Assembly: GCF_037969765.1 (NCBI RefSeq)
Contig: NZ_CP150207.1
Location: 1,970,001 to 2,034,000, forward strand
Direction: 5' to 3'
DNA: 64,000 nucleotides
From: Paenibacillus sp. FSL W8-0186
GTDB lineage: Bacteria; Bacillota; Bacilli; Paenibacillales; Paenibacillaceae
The position numbers and the translations under genes were made by a program. The notes under the pieces were generated by a model that saw nothing but the letters and a program-made list of their open reading frames with translations, had not been told where the DNA came from and made no database searches. Positions 1 to 10,000 of this stretch are shown one piece after another. How positions within the stretch are numbered: position 1 is the first letter of the stretch; each line of letters opens with the position of its first letter.

Positions 1-369
1 ACAGGGTCCGAATCCAAGAAGGGCGCGCTTGGCATCATGCAGATCATGCCGGATACCGCGAAATGGGTTATCGAACAGTCGAAGCTGCCGGACGTGTCTT
101 TAGATAAGGTGAAGGAAGAGAGCGATACGAATATCGCGATCGGAACCTGGTATTTGAAATCGCTGCACGAACAATTCGACGGTAATGAGATCGCCATGAT
201 CGCTGCATATAACGCAGGGCCGACGAATGTCCGGAATTGGTTGCGCAGCGGCAGGTGGGATGGAAAGCTCGAATCGGTCAAAAATATCCCTTTTGGCGAA
301 ACGAGGCATTATGTACAAAGAGTTACTCATTACTACGATCAATACTCTGACATTTATGAGCATTTGTAA
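1..369 (+). CDS. Lytic transglycosylase, SLT domain (C-terminal part; 5' end outside window)
   Basis: The frame is open from base 1, so the start lies upstream of the window. The visible residues include ESKKGALGIMQIMP, then IAIGTWYL and AAYNAGPTNV, which are the conserved motifs of the Slt/MltE-type goose-lysozyme fold; the catalytic Glu is probably the Glu of the first motif. Members cleave the MurNAc-GlcNAc bond of peptidoglycan to give 1,6-anhydro ends and act outside the membrane. Any signal peptide would be in the missing part. A strong hairpin follows and separates it from the convergent spore-protein gene. Confidence 0.9.
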   Translation, partial: TGSESKKGALGIMQIMPDTAKWVIEQSKLPDVSLDKVKEESDTNIAIGTWYLKSLHEQFDGNEIAMIAAYNAGPTNVRNWLRSGRWDGKLESVKNIPFGETRHYVQRVTHYYDQYSDIYEHL

Positions 370-397
370 ATTACCGGGCCTATTCCCGTATGATAGA

Positions 398-434
398 GAA
401 GCATTGGACAGGCTGGGGCCTGCGCCAATGCTTC
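398..434. terminator. Bidirectional hairpin between convergent genes
   Basis: GAAGCATTGG (398-407) pairs with CCAATGCTTC (425-434), with an additional CAGGC/GCCTG inner stem. It sits between the end of the transglycosylase gene and the 3' end of the spore-protein gene. There is no long T-run on either side, so termination efficiency is uncertain. Confidence 0.6.
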
Positions 435-453
435 CTGAGCTTGGTTGGTCAAA

Positions 454-675
454 TTATTGGAATTGACCTGCCAGCTGCTGCTCGGCAATTGTTACCAGAC
501 GTTTGGTGATGAAACCACCAATCGAACCGTTTTCGTAAGAAGTCAGGTTACCAGCATATCCGTCTTGTGGGAAAGAGATGCCAAGCTCCTGAGCTACTTC
601 ATATTTCATTTGCTCCAGAGCGCCGGAAGCTTGTCTAACCACCAGGTCGTTCGAAGAATTATTATTTTGAGCCAT
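454..675 (-). CDS. Small acid-soluble spore protein, alpha/beta type
   Basis: The 73-residue product carries the family signatures YEVAQELGI and GSIGGFITKRLV. These proteins coat spore DNA, shift it toward an A-like form and protect it from UV and hydrolysis; GPR protease degrades them at germination. The length is typical. The start has a very good AAGGAGGTG site. A CATAATA element (plus-strand 703-709) fits the CATNNTA -10 of forespore sigma-G promoters, but the -35 is unclear. Presence of this gene marks the host as an endospore former. Confidence 0.96.
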   Translation of the reverse strand: MAQNNNSSNDLVVRQASGALEQMKYEVAQELGISFPQDGYAGNLTSYENGSIGGFITKRLVTIAEQQLAGQFQ

Positions 676-828
676 GATATGTTCACCTCCTTGTGGTAAA
701 AGTATTATGTGCTGAAATAGACGACTTCATTACGAATATTTTAGTTATTTATTGGCATTCGTTGATGCATCCGACAACAGAGATCTTAGTTAAATCAAAA
801 TTCCTAATAAAAAGGGGGTAAAAGCACG

Positions 829-1305
829 TTGAAATGTCCATATTGTGACTATTCCGGAACAAAGGTGCTGGACTCCAGACCGGCAAACGAGAATCGTTCC
901 ATCCGCCGCAGGCGGGAGTGCGAGAAATGCAGCCGCCGGTTCACTACCTTTGAGATGGTGGAGGAAATGCCGCTGATCGTTATCAAGAAGGACGGCAGCC
1001 GAGAGGAATTTAATCGGGAGAAGTTGCTCCGGGGTTTGATTCGCGCTTGCGAGAAACGGCCGGTGTCCGTGGAACAGCTGGAATCGATCGTGTCGGCAGC
1101 GGAAAGATCGCTGCGTCATACCGCTAACGCGGAAGTAGAGAGCCGGGAAATCGGAGAGCTTATTATGGAGCAATTGTATCCTGTAGATGAGGTCGCATAC
1201 GTAAGGTTTGCTTCGGTCTATCGCCAATTCAAGGACATCAATATGTTCATGAAGGAGTTAAAGGGACTGCTCTCGAAGAGCAGCGGCCCGTCGGATTCGA
1301 TGTAA
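829..1305 (+). CDS. nrdR: Transcriptional repressor NrdR
   Basis: The 158-residue product begins KCPYCDYSG with a second Cys pair in ECEKC, forming the N-terminal zinc ribbon (about residues 3-34). It is followed by an ATP-cone domain (about 49-139) starting [15 protein letters not shown]. NrdR senses ATP/dATP and represses ribonucleotide reductase genes by binding NrdR boxes. The start codon is TTG, which puts the first Cys pair at residues 3 and 6 as in the family; a GGGGG ribosome site lies about 11 bases upstream. The next gene may be co-transcribed. Confidence 0.96.
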   Translation: MKCPYCDYSGTKVLDSRPANENRSIRRRRECEKCSRRFTTFEMVEEMPLIVIKKDGSREEFNREKLLRGLIRACEKRPVSVEQLESIVSAAERSLRHTANAEVESREIGELIMEQLYPVDEVAYVRFASVYRQFKDINMFMKELKGLLSKSSGPSDSM

Positions 1306-1344
1306 TCCGCAGGTAGACTTTGAATACGCTGGAGGCTTGGATTT

Positions 1345-1545
1345 ATGAAATGGAACAGCCAGGCCGGGATGGCGCTTGGGTTTCTAGCCGGCACGACATT
1401 TGGCAGCGGGATAGGCTTTCTGCTTCATTGGCATTCTTATGATCTGGTTGCGATCGTGAGCGCCTGCGGCGTTATCGGCACAGCCGCAGGGGCGTGGACG
1501 GTGCGTAGAATTGTTCGCGGCACCCCAAATGCTAACAAATTGTGA
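1345..1545 (+). CDS. Small two-helix membrane protein, unknown function
   Basis: The 66-residue product has two hydrophobic segments (about residues 8-27 and 33-54) separated by a short HWHSYD loop, and a basic C-terminus. GGAGG lies at a suitable distance before the ATG. It starts 39 bases after nrdR and is followed by a strong terminator, so it is probably the last gene of the nrdR transcript. I do not recognise a family. Confidence 0.6.
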   Translation: MKWNSQAGMALGFLAGTTFGSGIGFLLHWHSYDLVAIVSACGVIGTAAGAWTVRRIVRGTPNANKL

Positions 1546-1574
1546 AGAGCGACAGAAAAATTTAAGAAAATTGG

Positions 1575-1637
1575 AATAATAAATACCCGTTTCATTCACG
1601 TTAAGTGATAGAAGCGGGTATTTATTATTATTTTTTA
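1575..1637 (+). terminator. Rho-independent terminator after nrdR and the 66-aa gene
   Basis: A 15-bp perfect stem (1575-1589 with 1615-1629, core AATACCCG/CGGGTATT), extended by a further TTTC/GAAG stem, is followed by a T-rich run. It separates the nrdR transcript from the pst promoter, whose repeats begin in its T-run. Confidence 0.9.
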
Positions 1638-1687
1638 CACAGAGTTTACAAAACTCATACATGGGTTTGATATTCGGTTTCTATAAT
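1634..1687 (+). promoter_or_regulatory. Putative PhoP box and -10 element of the pst operon
   Basis: Four hexamers lie exactly 11 bp apart: TTTACA (1634), TTTACA (1645), CATACA (1656) and TTGATA (1667). This matches the Bacillus PhoP box of TT(A/C/T)ACA-like repeats spaced by about 5 bp. A perfect TATAAT -10 is at 1682-1687 and there is no good sigma-A -35, as expected for a PhoP-activated promoter. pstS starts at 1724. Regulation by phosphate starvation is inferred from the site and the genes it serves. Confidence 0.8.
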
Positions 1688-1723
1688 CAGACTATACAAA
1701 CAAATGAGGGGGAAACCTTAACA

Positions 1724-2662
1724 ATGAAAAAGAGTTTGATGTTAATTTTAACTTTGGTACTGACTTTCACGTTGGCCGCATGCGGACCAAATAACGCGGC
1801 AAAGTCCAATAATTCAGCAGAAGCTCCAGGCGCTGCTAACGAAACTCCGGCAAATGAAACGCCAGCATCCGAGCTGTCCGGTTCAATCCTTGCTGTTGGC
1901 TCTTCTGCACTTCAACCTCTCGTGGATCAAGCGTCCAAAAAATTCATGGATCAGCATCCGAAGGTTTCTATCCAAGTACAAGGCGGCGGCAGCGGCACGG
2001 GCTTGACTCAAGTCTCCGGCGGACAAGCTGACATCGGCAACTCCGACGTTTTCGCCGAAGAGAAGCTGGATGCAGCTCAAGCTGGCGAACTGGTCGACCA
2101 TCAAGTAGCGGTCGTAGCTATGGCAGCAGTCATTAACCCTGAGATTACAGTTGATAACCTGACGAAGGATCAATTGGTAGGCATTTTCACAGGCAAGATC
2201 ACCAACTGGAAAGAAGTTGGCGGACAGGATCAAAAAATTCAAATCGTAAACAGACCGTCCAGCTCGGGTACGCGCGCGACGTTTGAGAAATATGCACTAG
2301 GCACGAAAACGGAAGATCTTCAAGGCTCCATTCAAGAGGATTCCTCGGGTACAGTCAAAAAACTGGTAAAAGAAACGCCTGGCGCGATCGGCTACCTGGC
2401 TCTGTCCTACCTGGATGATTCCATCAAAGTTGTGAAATACGACGGCGTTGAAGCGAACGAAGAGAATGTTGCTAACGGCAGCTACCCTGTATGGGCGTAT
2501 GAGCACATGTACACCAAGGGCGAGCCAAACGAAGTTGTGAAAGCATTCCTCGAATATATGGTTTCCGATGATGTGCAAAATAACGATGTCGTTGAGCTTG
2601 GCTACATTCCAGCCGGAAAAATGCAAGTGAAACGCGACGCTGACGGCAATATTACGAAATAA
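1724..2662 (+). CDS. pstS: Phosphate ABC transporter, substrate-binding lipoprotein PstS
   Basis: The 312-residue product has a lipoprotein signal peptide ending LTLAAC, with the Cys as lipid anchor. A low-complexity Asn/Ala/Glu linker follows, then a periplasmic-binding-type fold with the phosphate-loop motifs GSSALQPL, GGGSGTGL and NRPSSSGTR. It captures inorganic phosphate outside the membrane for PstCAB. I chose the ATG at 1724, preceded by GAGGGGG, over an upstream ATG at 1661 because only this start gives a clean signal peptide. Confidence 0.97.
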   Translation: MKKSLMLILTLVLTFTLAACGPNNAAKSNNSAEAPGAANETPANETPASELSGSILAVGSSALQPLVDQASKKFMDQHPKVSIQVQGGGSGTGLTQVSGGQADIGNSDVFAEEKLDAAQAGELVDHQVAVVAMAAVINPEITVDNLTKDQLVGIFTGKITNWKEVGGQDQKIQIVNRPSSSGTRATFEKYALGTKTEDLQGSIQEDSSGTVKKLVKETPGAIGYLALSYLDDSIKVVKYDGVEANEENVANGSYPVWAYEHMYTKGEPNEVVKAFLEYMVSDDVQNNDVVELGYIPAGKMQVKRDADGNITK

Positions 2663-2737
2663 TATACGACATCATTTCGGCAAGACGAGAGGCGGATTCT
2701 TCTGCCTCTCTCTGTGCTGTGTAAAGGGAGAGGTCTT

Positions 2738-3640
2738 ATGGCTCATGCCGGCAGAAGACAAAAACCAAAACAACACGTAATCGAAGAATGGACAGGTAAA
2801 ATATTTACATCGCTATGTATCGTCCTTCTGGTCGTCACTATTTTCTCTATGGTGTATTTCGTGGCGACCAAAGGATTGAGCTCGTTTTTTAAGGACGGAA
2901 TCAGCGTAGCCGAAATATTTGGCAGCACACAGTGGAAGCCGGATGGGGAGCCCCCGTTCTTCGGCGCTTTGCCATTTATTATCGGGTCGTTCAGCACATC
3001 CCTGCTCGCTGCCCTGATTTCCGCACCATTAGGTATTTGCGCGGCTCTCTTCATGATTGAAATCATGCCGAAAATCGGCAGAAAATATTTGCAGCCCGTC
3101 ATCGAGCTTTTGGCGGGAATTCCCTCCGTTGTCTACGGATTTGTGGGCCTGAGTGTCATCGTGCCCTTTTATCGCGACGTCTTTCCGGGTCAAGGGCTTG
3201 GGATCGCGGCCGGTGCTACCGTGCTGTCGATCATGATTCTCCCGACGATCACTTCTATTGCTACCGATGCGCTGGCAGCACTTCCTTCAGGCCTGAAGGA
3301 AGGCTCTTATGCGCTTGGGGCAACGAGATGGCAAACACTGTACCGCACGGTACTTCCTACGACGCTGCCGGCTTTGATGACGGGCGTTGTGCTCGGGATG
3401 GCGCGTGCCTTCGGGGAAGCGTTGGCCGTACAGATGGTTATCGGGAATGCTCCGCATATCCCCGGTTCGCTGTTTGAATCCACATCGACTTTGACAAGCG
3501 TCATTACACTGAGCATGGGCAATACCGTTATGGGCACGATGCAGAACAATGTTCTGTGGACACTGGCTCTCATCCTGATGATGATGACCTTTGTTTTCGT
3601 CTTCGTAGTACGGTGGCTGGAAAGGAGAGCTAATCGATGA
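2738..3640 (+). CDS. pstC: Phosphate ABC transporter permease PstC
   Basis: The 300-residue product has about six membrane helices and the binding-protein-dependent permease (EAA) loop GSYALGATRWQTLYRTVLP, which contacts the ATPase. The motif GIPSVVYGFVGL is typical of PstC/PstA. The ATG at 2738 follows GGGAGAGG; an upstream GTG at 2714 lacks a good site. Its stop overlaps the start of pstA by four bases (ATGA), implying translational coupling. Confidence 0.97.
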   Translation: MAHAGRRQKPKQHVIEEWTGKIFTSLCIVLLVVTIFSMVYFVATKGLSSFFKDGISVAEIFGSTQWKPDGEPPFFGALPFIIGSFSTSLLAALISAPLGICAALFMIEIMPKIGRKYLQPVIELLAGIPSVVYGFVGLSVIVPFYRDVFPGQGLGIAAGATVLSIMILPTITSIATDALAALPSGLKEGSYALGATRWQTLYRTVLPTTLPALMTGVVLGMARAFGEALAVQMVIGNAPHIPGSLFESTSTLTSVITLSMGNTVMGTMQNNVLWTLALILMMMTFVFVFVVRWLERRANR

Positions 3641-4524
3641 GCGCAAAAACAGCAGATAAAATCGCAACCGCGGTCATTATAACCTTAGCCGGCTTTATCG
3701 TTCTCATCTTGGCAGGACTGCTTGGCTTCATTCTGGTCAGAGGACTTGGGCATATCAGCTTCGACTTCCTGACTTCCCCTCCGGAAACGATTAAGGAAGG
3801 CGGCGGGATTGGGCCGCAGCTGTTTAACTCCCTGTTTCTGCTCGTCCTGACCCTGCTGATCACAGTTCCGCTGGGACTTGGCGCAGGAATCTATATGAGC
3901 GAGTACGCCAAGCCGGGAAAAGTGACGGATTTTATACGCTTGATCGTTGAGGTGCTGTCCTCCTTTCCTTCCATTGTGGTTGGTTTGTTCGGCTTGCTGG
4001 TTATCGTTAACGTATTCGGCTTCGGCTTCTCACTGTTCTCTGGCGCTCTCGCATTGACCGTGTTCAACCTTCCGCTAATGGTGCGGATTACGGAGCAGGG
4101 CATGAGAAGTGTTCCGGTAGCACAGAAGGAGGCGAGTCTGGCTCTGGGTCTGTCAAAATGGAAGACGATTCGTTCAATTATGCTGCCGATTGCGATGCCG
4201 ATTATTTTGACGGGGACGATTCTCGCTGCGGGCCGCGTGTTTGGCGAAGCGGCTGCCCTATTGTTTACCGCGGGGATGAGCAGTCCGAGACTTGACTTCA
4301 CGGATTGGAATCCGTTCAGCCCGATGTCTCCCTTAAATCCGTTCCGTTCTGCCGAGACGCTGGCCGTTCATATCTGGAAGATCAATTCGGAAGGATTGGC
4401 TCCGGATGCTCCGGAAATTGCAGCTGGCGCCTCAGCTGTACTCATATTAACCGTGCTGGCGTTCAATCTTCTGGCTCGCTGGCTGGGGCGCGTCATGCAC
4501 AAGAAATTTACAGCAACGAAATAG
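3637..4524 (+). CDS. pstA: Phosphate ABC transporter permease PstA
   Basis: The 295-residue product is the second channel subunit, with about six membrane helices, the FPSIVVGLFGL motif and the EAA loop KEASLALGLSKWKTIRSIMLP. It pairs with PstC in the membrane. The start ATG overlaps the pstC stop and has AAAGGAGAG upstream. pstB follows after 12 bases. Confidence 0.97.
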   Translation: MSAKTADKIATAVIITLAGFIVLILAGLLGFILVRGLGHISFDFLTSPPETIKEGGGIGPQLFNSLFLLVLTLLITVPLGLGAGIYMSEYAKPGKVTDFIRLIVEVLSSFPSIVVGLFGLLVIVNVFGFGFSLFSGALALTVFNLPLMVRITEQGMRSVPVAQKEASLALGLSKWKTIRSIMLPIAMPIILTGTILAAGRVFGEAAALLFTAGMSSPRLDFTDWNPFSPMSPLNPFRSAETLAVHIWKINSEGLAPDAPEIAAGASAVLILTVLAFNLLARWLGRVMHKKFTATK

Positions 4525-4536
4525 GGAGGAGCCTCT

Positions 4537-5295
4537 ATGAGCAATATCGAACTGTCCGTTAAGGATTTGAGCGTATACTATGGGGAGAAGCAAGCGGTAA
4601 AAAGTGTCTCTCTAGACTTTGAAGCTAAACAAGTAACGGCGTTAATCGGCCCGTCCGGCTGCGGAAAATCGACATTTCTCCGCAGTTTGAACCGGATGAA
4701 CGACCTCATTAGCGGTGCGAGAATTACCGGGGAAATATGGATTGGCGACGAGAATATCAATGATCCCAAAACCGACGTGGTGCTGCTGCGCCAAAAAATT
4801 GGGATGGTCTGGCAAAAGCCGAACCCGTTCCATAAATCGATCTACGAGAATATTGCTTTTGGTCCACGCTATCACGGGATCAAGGATAAGAAGAAGCTGG
4901 ATCAGATCGTCGAGGAATCTTTGACAAAAGCTGCTCTTTGGGACGAGACGAAGGACAGGCTGCACCGTTCTGCCCTTTCGTTGTCCGGCGGGCAGCAGCA
5001 GCGGCTGTGCATCGCCAGATCGATTGCGGTCAGCCCGAGCATCATTCTGATGGATGAGCCGGCCTCCGCGCTTGACCCGGTATCCAGCTCCAAGATCGAA
5101 GAGCTGATCGCCGATTTGAAGCAGGAATATTGCATTATTATCGTAACCCATAACATGCACCAAGCGGCACGGGTCTCGGAGAAGACGGCATTTTTCCTCA
5201 TGGGAGAAGTCGTCGAGTTTGATGACACGGATAAAATTTTCACGAATCCGAAGGAAAAGAGAACAGACGACTACATTTCCGGAAGATTCGGATAA
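4537..5295 (+). CDS. pstB: Phosphate ABC transporter ATP-binding protein PstB
   Basis: The 252-residue ATPase shows Walker [10 protein letters not shown], signature LSGGQQQR, Walker B IILMDEP and the switch histidine in VTHNMHQA. It powers phosphate import through PstC/PstA. The length is normal. No phoU follows; the operon ends at the terminator just downstream. Confidence 0.97.
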   Translation: MSNIELSVKDLSVYYGEKQAVKSVSLDFEAKQVTALIGPSGCGKSTFLRSLNRMNDLISGARITGEIWIGDENINDPKTDVVLLRQKIGMVWQKPNPFHKSIYENIAFGPRYHGIKDKKKLDQIVEESLTKAALWDETKDRLHRSALSLSGGQQQRLCIARSIAVSPSIILMDEPASALDPVSSSKIEELIADLKQEYCIIIVTHNMHQAARVSEKTAFFLMGEVVEFDDTDKIFTNPKEKRTDDYISGRFG

Positions 5296-5321
5296 TGACC
5301 GAAAAAACAAATAAAACGTAA

Positions 5322-5357
5322 AGGCAGGCGGGAAAAGTATTCCGGCCTGTCTTTTTT
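5322..5357 (+). terminator. Terminator of the pst operon
   Basis: An imperfect GGCAGGCGGGAA / TTCCGGCCTGTC stem is followed by six T residues. It lies 27 bases after the pstB stop. Confidence 0.85.
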
Positions 5358-5510
5358 GAAGCAAATGATTCATGTCAATTTCCTTGCCTGCCCGGTGTTC
5401 ATTAACATAAATTGGCGGATCCCGAGTTGTTCGAGTACAATAGATATATAAGGTCTAATATTCATCAATTTGTAGGATAGACTAAATAACGGAGATATCC
5501 TTATGAGCGA

Positions 5511-5544
5511 GAACCGGACAGGCCGTCTCATTTCTGTCCGGTTC
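5511..5544. terminator. Perfect 11-bp hairpin downstream of the PGY-rich gene
   Basis: GAACCGGACAG (5511-5521) pairs perfectly with CTGTCCGGTTC (5534-5544). It is 27 bases beyond the 3' end of the minus-strand gene 5571-6083 and may end its transcript. No T-run follows on the minus strand. Apart from this, 5358-5570 shows no gene I can support. Confidence 0.45.
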
Positions 5545-5570
5545 TTTCTGGATCGTTATTTCGGTGCTTG

Positions 5571-6083
5571 CTATGCGAGCAGGCTGATCACGAGCAGTTC
5601 ATACAGAACTAACGGAAGTATGACATTGTTGTAGTAAGAGGAGCCGAACAATCCGCGGCTATATGGTGTATAACCGTATTCTCCAGATCCGTAAGGAGTT
5701 GGGGGCGGATATCCAGGTGAACCATAAGGGGTTGGGACAGGGGGACCTGGATAGCCTGGTTGTTGGCCATAATTCCAAAATTGGCCCGGATAGCCTTGCT
5801 GGGAGTAGCCTCCGAACTGGCCTTGGCCGTAGTTATACGGTCCGTATGGCGGCGGATCCGGGTCCTTGCCGGTCTGCTGGCCAGGGATGACGAGGAATAA
5901 CAGGCCGCCGTCCGTGTGGGACAATACGCCTTCGTATGTGATCCCTTCAACCGTCTGGACGCGAACGGGACGATTCGCATGCTGCTTGCAGATTTTATGC
6001 AGATGATCCTTCATGCTTTTAATCGTTTGGACGGCACTCGGATTGGCTTGATAGACCACTTGCTTCGTTTCACTTGACGACAT
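5571..6083 (-). CDS. Pro/Gly/Tyr-rich protein with an Sm-like N-terminal region
   Basis: The 170-residue product has three parts. Residues about 1-75 (KDHLHKICKQHANRPVRVQTVEGITYEGVLSHTDGG) resemble the small beta-barrel of Sm/LSm-like proteins. Residues about 80-140 are low-complexity repeats of PYG, YGQ and PGYP. The last 20 are hydrophobic. The ATG at 6083 follows GTGGAGG; a GTG five codons upstream overlaps that site and was rejected. Function is unknown; a spore- or envelope-associated role is only a guess from composition. Confidence 0.7.
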   Translation of the reverse strand: MSSSETKQVVYQANPSAVQTIKSMKDHLHKICKQHANRPVRVQTVEGITYEGVLSHTDGGLLFLVIPGQQTGKDPDPPPYGPYNYGQGQFGGYSQQGYPGQFWNYGQQPGYPGPPVPTPYGSPGYPPPTPYGSGEYGYTPYSRGLFGSSYYNNVILPLVLYELLVISLLA

Positions 6084-6250
6084 CGTTTTAACCTCCACTA
6101 ATCATGCAAAGTGCTTTCTGCTGACATCCTATGCTATAGCCCAATCGGGGGTGCGTGACTATTTTTCTTGAAACGGATGCAATGGCTTGGTAACATATTT
6201 ATCGTTCGATATGGAATGGAAGCATTGGTTTGAATTGAGGAGACTTTCTA

Positions 6251-6883
6251 ATGAATGTGCTAGAGTGGATTGAGCTCATGTTCAAGCAGTACGGATATTT
6301 GGTATTGCTGATTGGACTTCCTATAGATTTTATCGCTTTGCCGCTGCCGCCAGGTCAGACGACGCTAACCTTTACGGGGTATTTAGCCTATAAAGGCGTG
6401 TTCGGATGGATTCCGGCGATGGCGGTGGCTTTTACTGGAGCGGCTATCGGAATCACGATTACCTATTGGATTGGATACAAGGTAGGGGCGCCGCTGGTAG
6501 AACGCTACGGAAAATGGATATTTCTTAAGCCTTCTCAAATTGAGAAAACGAGACGTACCTACGACCGGTATGGCAATAAAATGCTGCTGATTAGCTTTTT
6601 TGTCCCGGGGGTCCGGCAATTTTTCGGTTATTTCGTGGGAATTATCCGGATTCCCTTTCCGACATTCGCGATATACGCTTACACTGGGGCAGCGGTCTGG
6701 GTATTTGTCTTTGTAAGCATCGGTTATATATTCGGCGAGCAGTGGCAGCACATATTCACTTTGGTGGAAAATTACTTGAAGTACATATGCACGGGCGCTG
6801 GGGCTCTGCTTATTTTCTGGTTCATATGGAAGTGGCGGAGGCTGCGTTTAAGGGAGACAAAGCCCGAGAAAGAAACAGGGTAG
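6251..6883 (+). CDS. DedA family membrane protein
   Basis: The 210-residue product has four to five membrane segments and the DedA/SNARE-associated domain, including the reentrant LPLPPGQTTLTFTGYLAYKG segment and the conserved FVPGVRQFFGYFVG stretch. DedA proteins include UPF-type lipid and undecaprenyl-phosphate flippases that recycle the cell-wall carrier. The substrate is not assigned here. The ATG has a GAGGAG site upstream, and a terminator follows. Confidence 0.92.
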   Translation: MNVLEWIELMFKQYGYLVLLIGLPIDFIALPLPPGQTTLTFTGYLAYKGVFGWIPAMAVAFTGAAIGITITYWIGYKVGAPLVERYGKWIFLKPSQIEKTRRTYDRYGNKMLLISFFVPGVRQFFGYFVGIIRIPFPTFAIYAYTGAAVWVFVFVSIGYIFGEQWQHIFTLVENYLKYICTGAGALLIFWFIWKWRRLRLRETKPEKETG

Positions 6884-6947
6884 TTCCGTCCCGCCGGAAT
6901 TTCGGGGAACGGTTATAGCAGGCTATTGTCATCCAAGCCCAGGCAAA

Positions 6948-6988
6948 TAAAGGTGCAAGGTAAAATTTACTTTGGCGCCTTTTTTTTC
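6948..6988 (+). terminator. Terminator after the DedA gene
   Basis: AAAGGTGCAAGGTAAA pairs with TTTACTTTGGCGCCTTT around a two-base loop, followed by eight T residues. Confidence 0.9.
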
Positions 6989-7098
6989 TTATGGACAAGT
7001 TTCTTTGATTCCAAGCCGGGCACTCTGTTATCATATAAAGATATTCGTAGTTGGACGGAATAAAATTTAACTTGATTTTAATAGGAAGGAATAGGGGA

Positions 7099-10000
7099 AT
7101 GAGCTTTCAGTTGACGACCAGGGTCATCAAATTGCTTTGCGGCAAGGCTAGTTTTGAGCAAGGGAATATCTACGTTCAAGCTGGACGGGTGTATTTAAAC
7201 CATACCGATCCTGAAGCTGCAGCGTATACTGCGACGGTACGGGGCAATGAGAGCTATAGCGTCAGTATTGCCATCGATAGCGACGGCGATGTGAAGGCTG
7301 ACTGTTCATGTCCTGTGTACGGGAATAGCGATCATTATTGCGGCCATGTTGCCGCGGTATTAATTGCAGTTCACGATCTTAAGCATGATGGGGCAAAGCC
7401 CGTCCGTACCTACAGCTTAACCGCGGAAATGGACGAGGCCGGCGGACGCGGACTGCGGGCAGGAAATGCTGCTGGCGCGAGAATATCAGGGATGGCAAAT
7501 ATGACGCCAAGATTCCGACGTGATTCGATGGCTGCGCGTGATACGGGTATGACCAAGGGCATATTGAAGATATTTGATGATAGGCAGCAGGGACGATTTG
7601 TCCGTACTACTCATTTGGCGGATTTAAAGACACCGCTTGAGGTTGAAATTATTTGTAAACTGCATCCTTACCGCTCTCAGAAGTATTTATTCGGCATAGA
7701 ACTCAAGGTTGGTACGAAACGGTTATATATCGTGCAAAAGATCCGCGAATTCCTCGATTGCGTTGAACGCGGAGAGCCCTATGAATTTTCCAAGCATTTT
7801 ACTTATGTGCCGGAGCTTCATTACTTTCGGCCACAGGACGATGTCGTCATCCGTCAGCTGCAGCAAATCTGCCGCAACGAGCGGATGTATCAGGAGACGA
7901 ATTCCAAGCTGGGCACCTATTCGGCGTACGACAGACTGATCAGCGATGACCGGCTGCTGCTTGTTCCGCCGTTCGCCTGGGATGCGCTGCAGCCCTTGCT
8001 GTCGGGGAATTCCGCGGTACACATTATGCGAGAGCAGCAAAGGACGCATGCGTTCGAAATTTCAAGCGACAGGATTCCGCTTCATTTCGAGTTCGATGCG
8101 TATGAATCGGGAGGATACCAGCTGCGGATCGAAGGGCTGGATGAGCTGATCGTCTTGGAGGCGTATGGGCTTGTGCTGGCCGGCGATAAGCTGATCCCGC
8201 TGCCTGCCGAGCAATGCAGCCGTTTGTCCGAGCTGAAGCATATGCTGTATTACTCGCGAAGCCAGGAAATATATATTGCGGCAGAGCAGATGGAGCCATT
8301 TATCGAGAAGGTCGTTCCCGGCCTCAGGAAGCTGGGCACCGTTCAGATGAGCGATGCAATTTCGGGACAAATCGTCCATGCAGCGCTGACGGCCCGGCTT
8401 TATTTGGACCGGGTGAGAGATCGGCTGCTGGCTGGACTCGAGTTCCAATACGGGGACATCGTCTTTAATCCGTTAGCGCCTCATGACGAGCGGCGCGGCG
8501 AGAGCCGCATCATTATGCGGGACGGCGACAAGGAAGCGCAGATTTTAAGCCTGATGGAGACCGGGTTGTTCGCGCAAACGGAGAGCGGCTATTTTCTGGA
8601 CGATGAGGATGACGAATACGAATTTCTGTACCGTGTCCTGCCGGAGCTGGAGAAGCTGGTCCATGTATATGCGACCTCGGCGGTCAAGGCCAGGCTGTAC
8701 ACGGAGCATGAGCCGCCGCAAATTCGCATCGATGTGGATGAGCGAACGGACTGGCTCGAATTCAAGTTCGAGATGCAGGGCATCCCTGAGGTGGAGATCA
8801 AAAATATTCTCAATGCCCTCGAGGAGAAACGCAAATATTACCGGATGCCGGACGGCGCTCTGCTGCCGCTGGAGAGCAGTGAATTCCAGGAAATGGTTAA
8901 GCTCATGAACGAGGTGGGTATCCACCGGTTCGATTTAAATGGTACAGAAATCCGGTTGCCAGCTGTCCGGGGACTGCATTTCATGAATTATGCGGGAACG
9001 GGCAATAATGTGAAGCTGGGCAAGTCGCTGCGGCGCCTGCTGGATCATATGCGGAATCCGGATCATTTGGATTTTCCCGTACCAGAGCAGCTCGATGCCG
9101 TTCTGCGGGATTATCAGAAATACGGCTACCAATGGATGAAGACACTGGCGCATTACCGGTTCGGCGGGATATTGGCCGATGATATGGGGCTGGGCAAAAC
9201 GCTGCAAAGTATCGCCTTCATTGTCTCAGTACTCCCGGAAATCCGCCAGCAGGATCTCCCGGCTCTGATTGTTGCGCCGGCTTCCCTTATGTACAATTGG
9301 GAGAATGAGCTCAGAAAATTCGCTCCGGAGATCAAGGCAGTCATCGTGGACGGCAGCCGGACGGAACGGGGACGGGCGATGCGAAATTCCTCTGAAGTCG
9401 ACGTTATCATTACGTCCTACCCGCTATTGAGGAGAGACGTTGATCTGTACGAAGGAAAGTCGTTCCATACGCTCGTAATGGATGAGGCGCAGGCCTTTAA
9501 AAACCACACGACCCAGACGGCGCAGGCCGTAAAGTCGATTTACGCCAAATACCGGTTTGCGTTGACCGGAACCCCGATCGAGAATTCGCTGGAGGAGCTA
9601 TGGTCGATTTTTGAGGCGGTGTTTCCGGATCTGTTCCCGGGGCGGAAGGAATTTAATGAATTGTCCCGGGAGACGATAGCCCGCCGGATACGTCCGTTTC
9701 TGCTCCGTCGCCTAAAAAGCGATGTGTTGAAGGAACTGCCGGAGAAGATCGAGACGCTGCAGGCCTCCGAGCTGCTTCCCGAGCAGAAGAAGCTGTACCT
9801 GGCCTATTTGGCCAAGCTGCAGCAGGAGACACTGAAGCATCTGGATCAGGATGATTTCAAGCGGAACCGGATAAAAATTTTGGCCGGCCTGACCCGGCTG
9901 CGCCAGCTCTGCTGCCATCCCGGGTTGTTCGTGGAGGACTATAACGGGAGCTCAGCGAAATTTGAGCAGCTGCTCGAAATCGTAGAGGAATGCCGGAGCG

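Noticed and set aside
4642..5373. 243-aa minus-strand frame opposite pstB
   Set aside because: It is a shadow of pstB with no ribosome site and no recognisable domain.
5503..5634. 43-codon plus-strand frame starting MSENRTGRL with a GGAGA upstream
   Set aside because: It runs through the hairpin at 5511-5544 and antisense into the PGY-rich gene, and shows no protein-like features.
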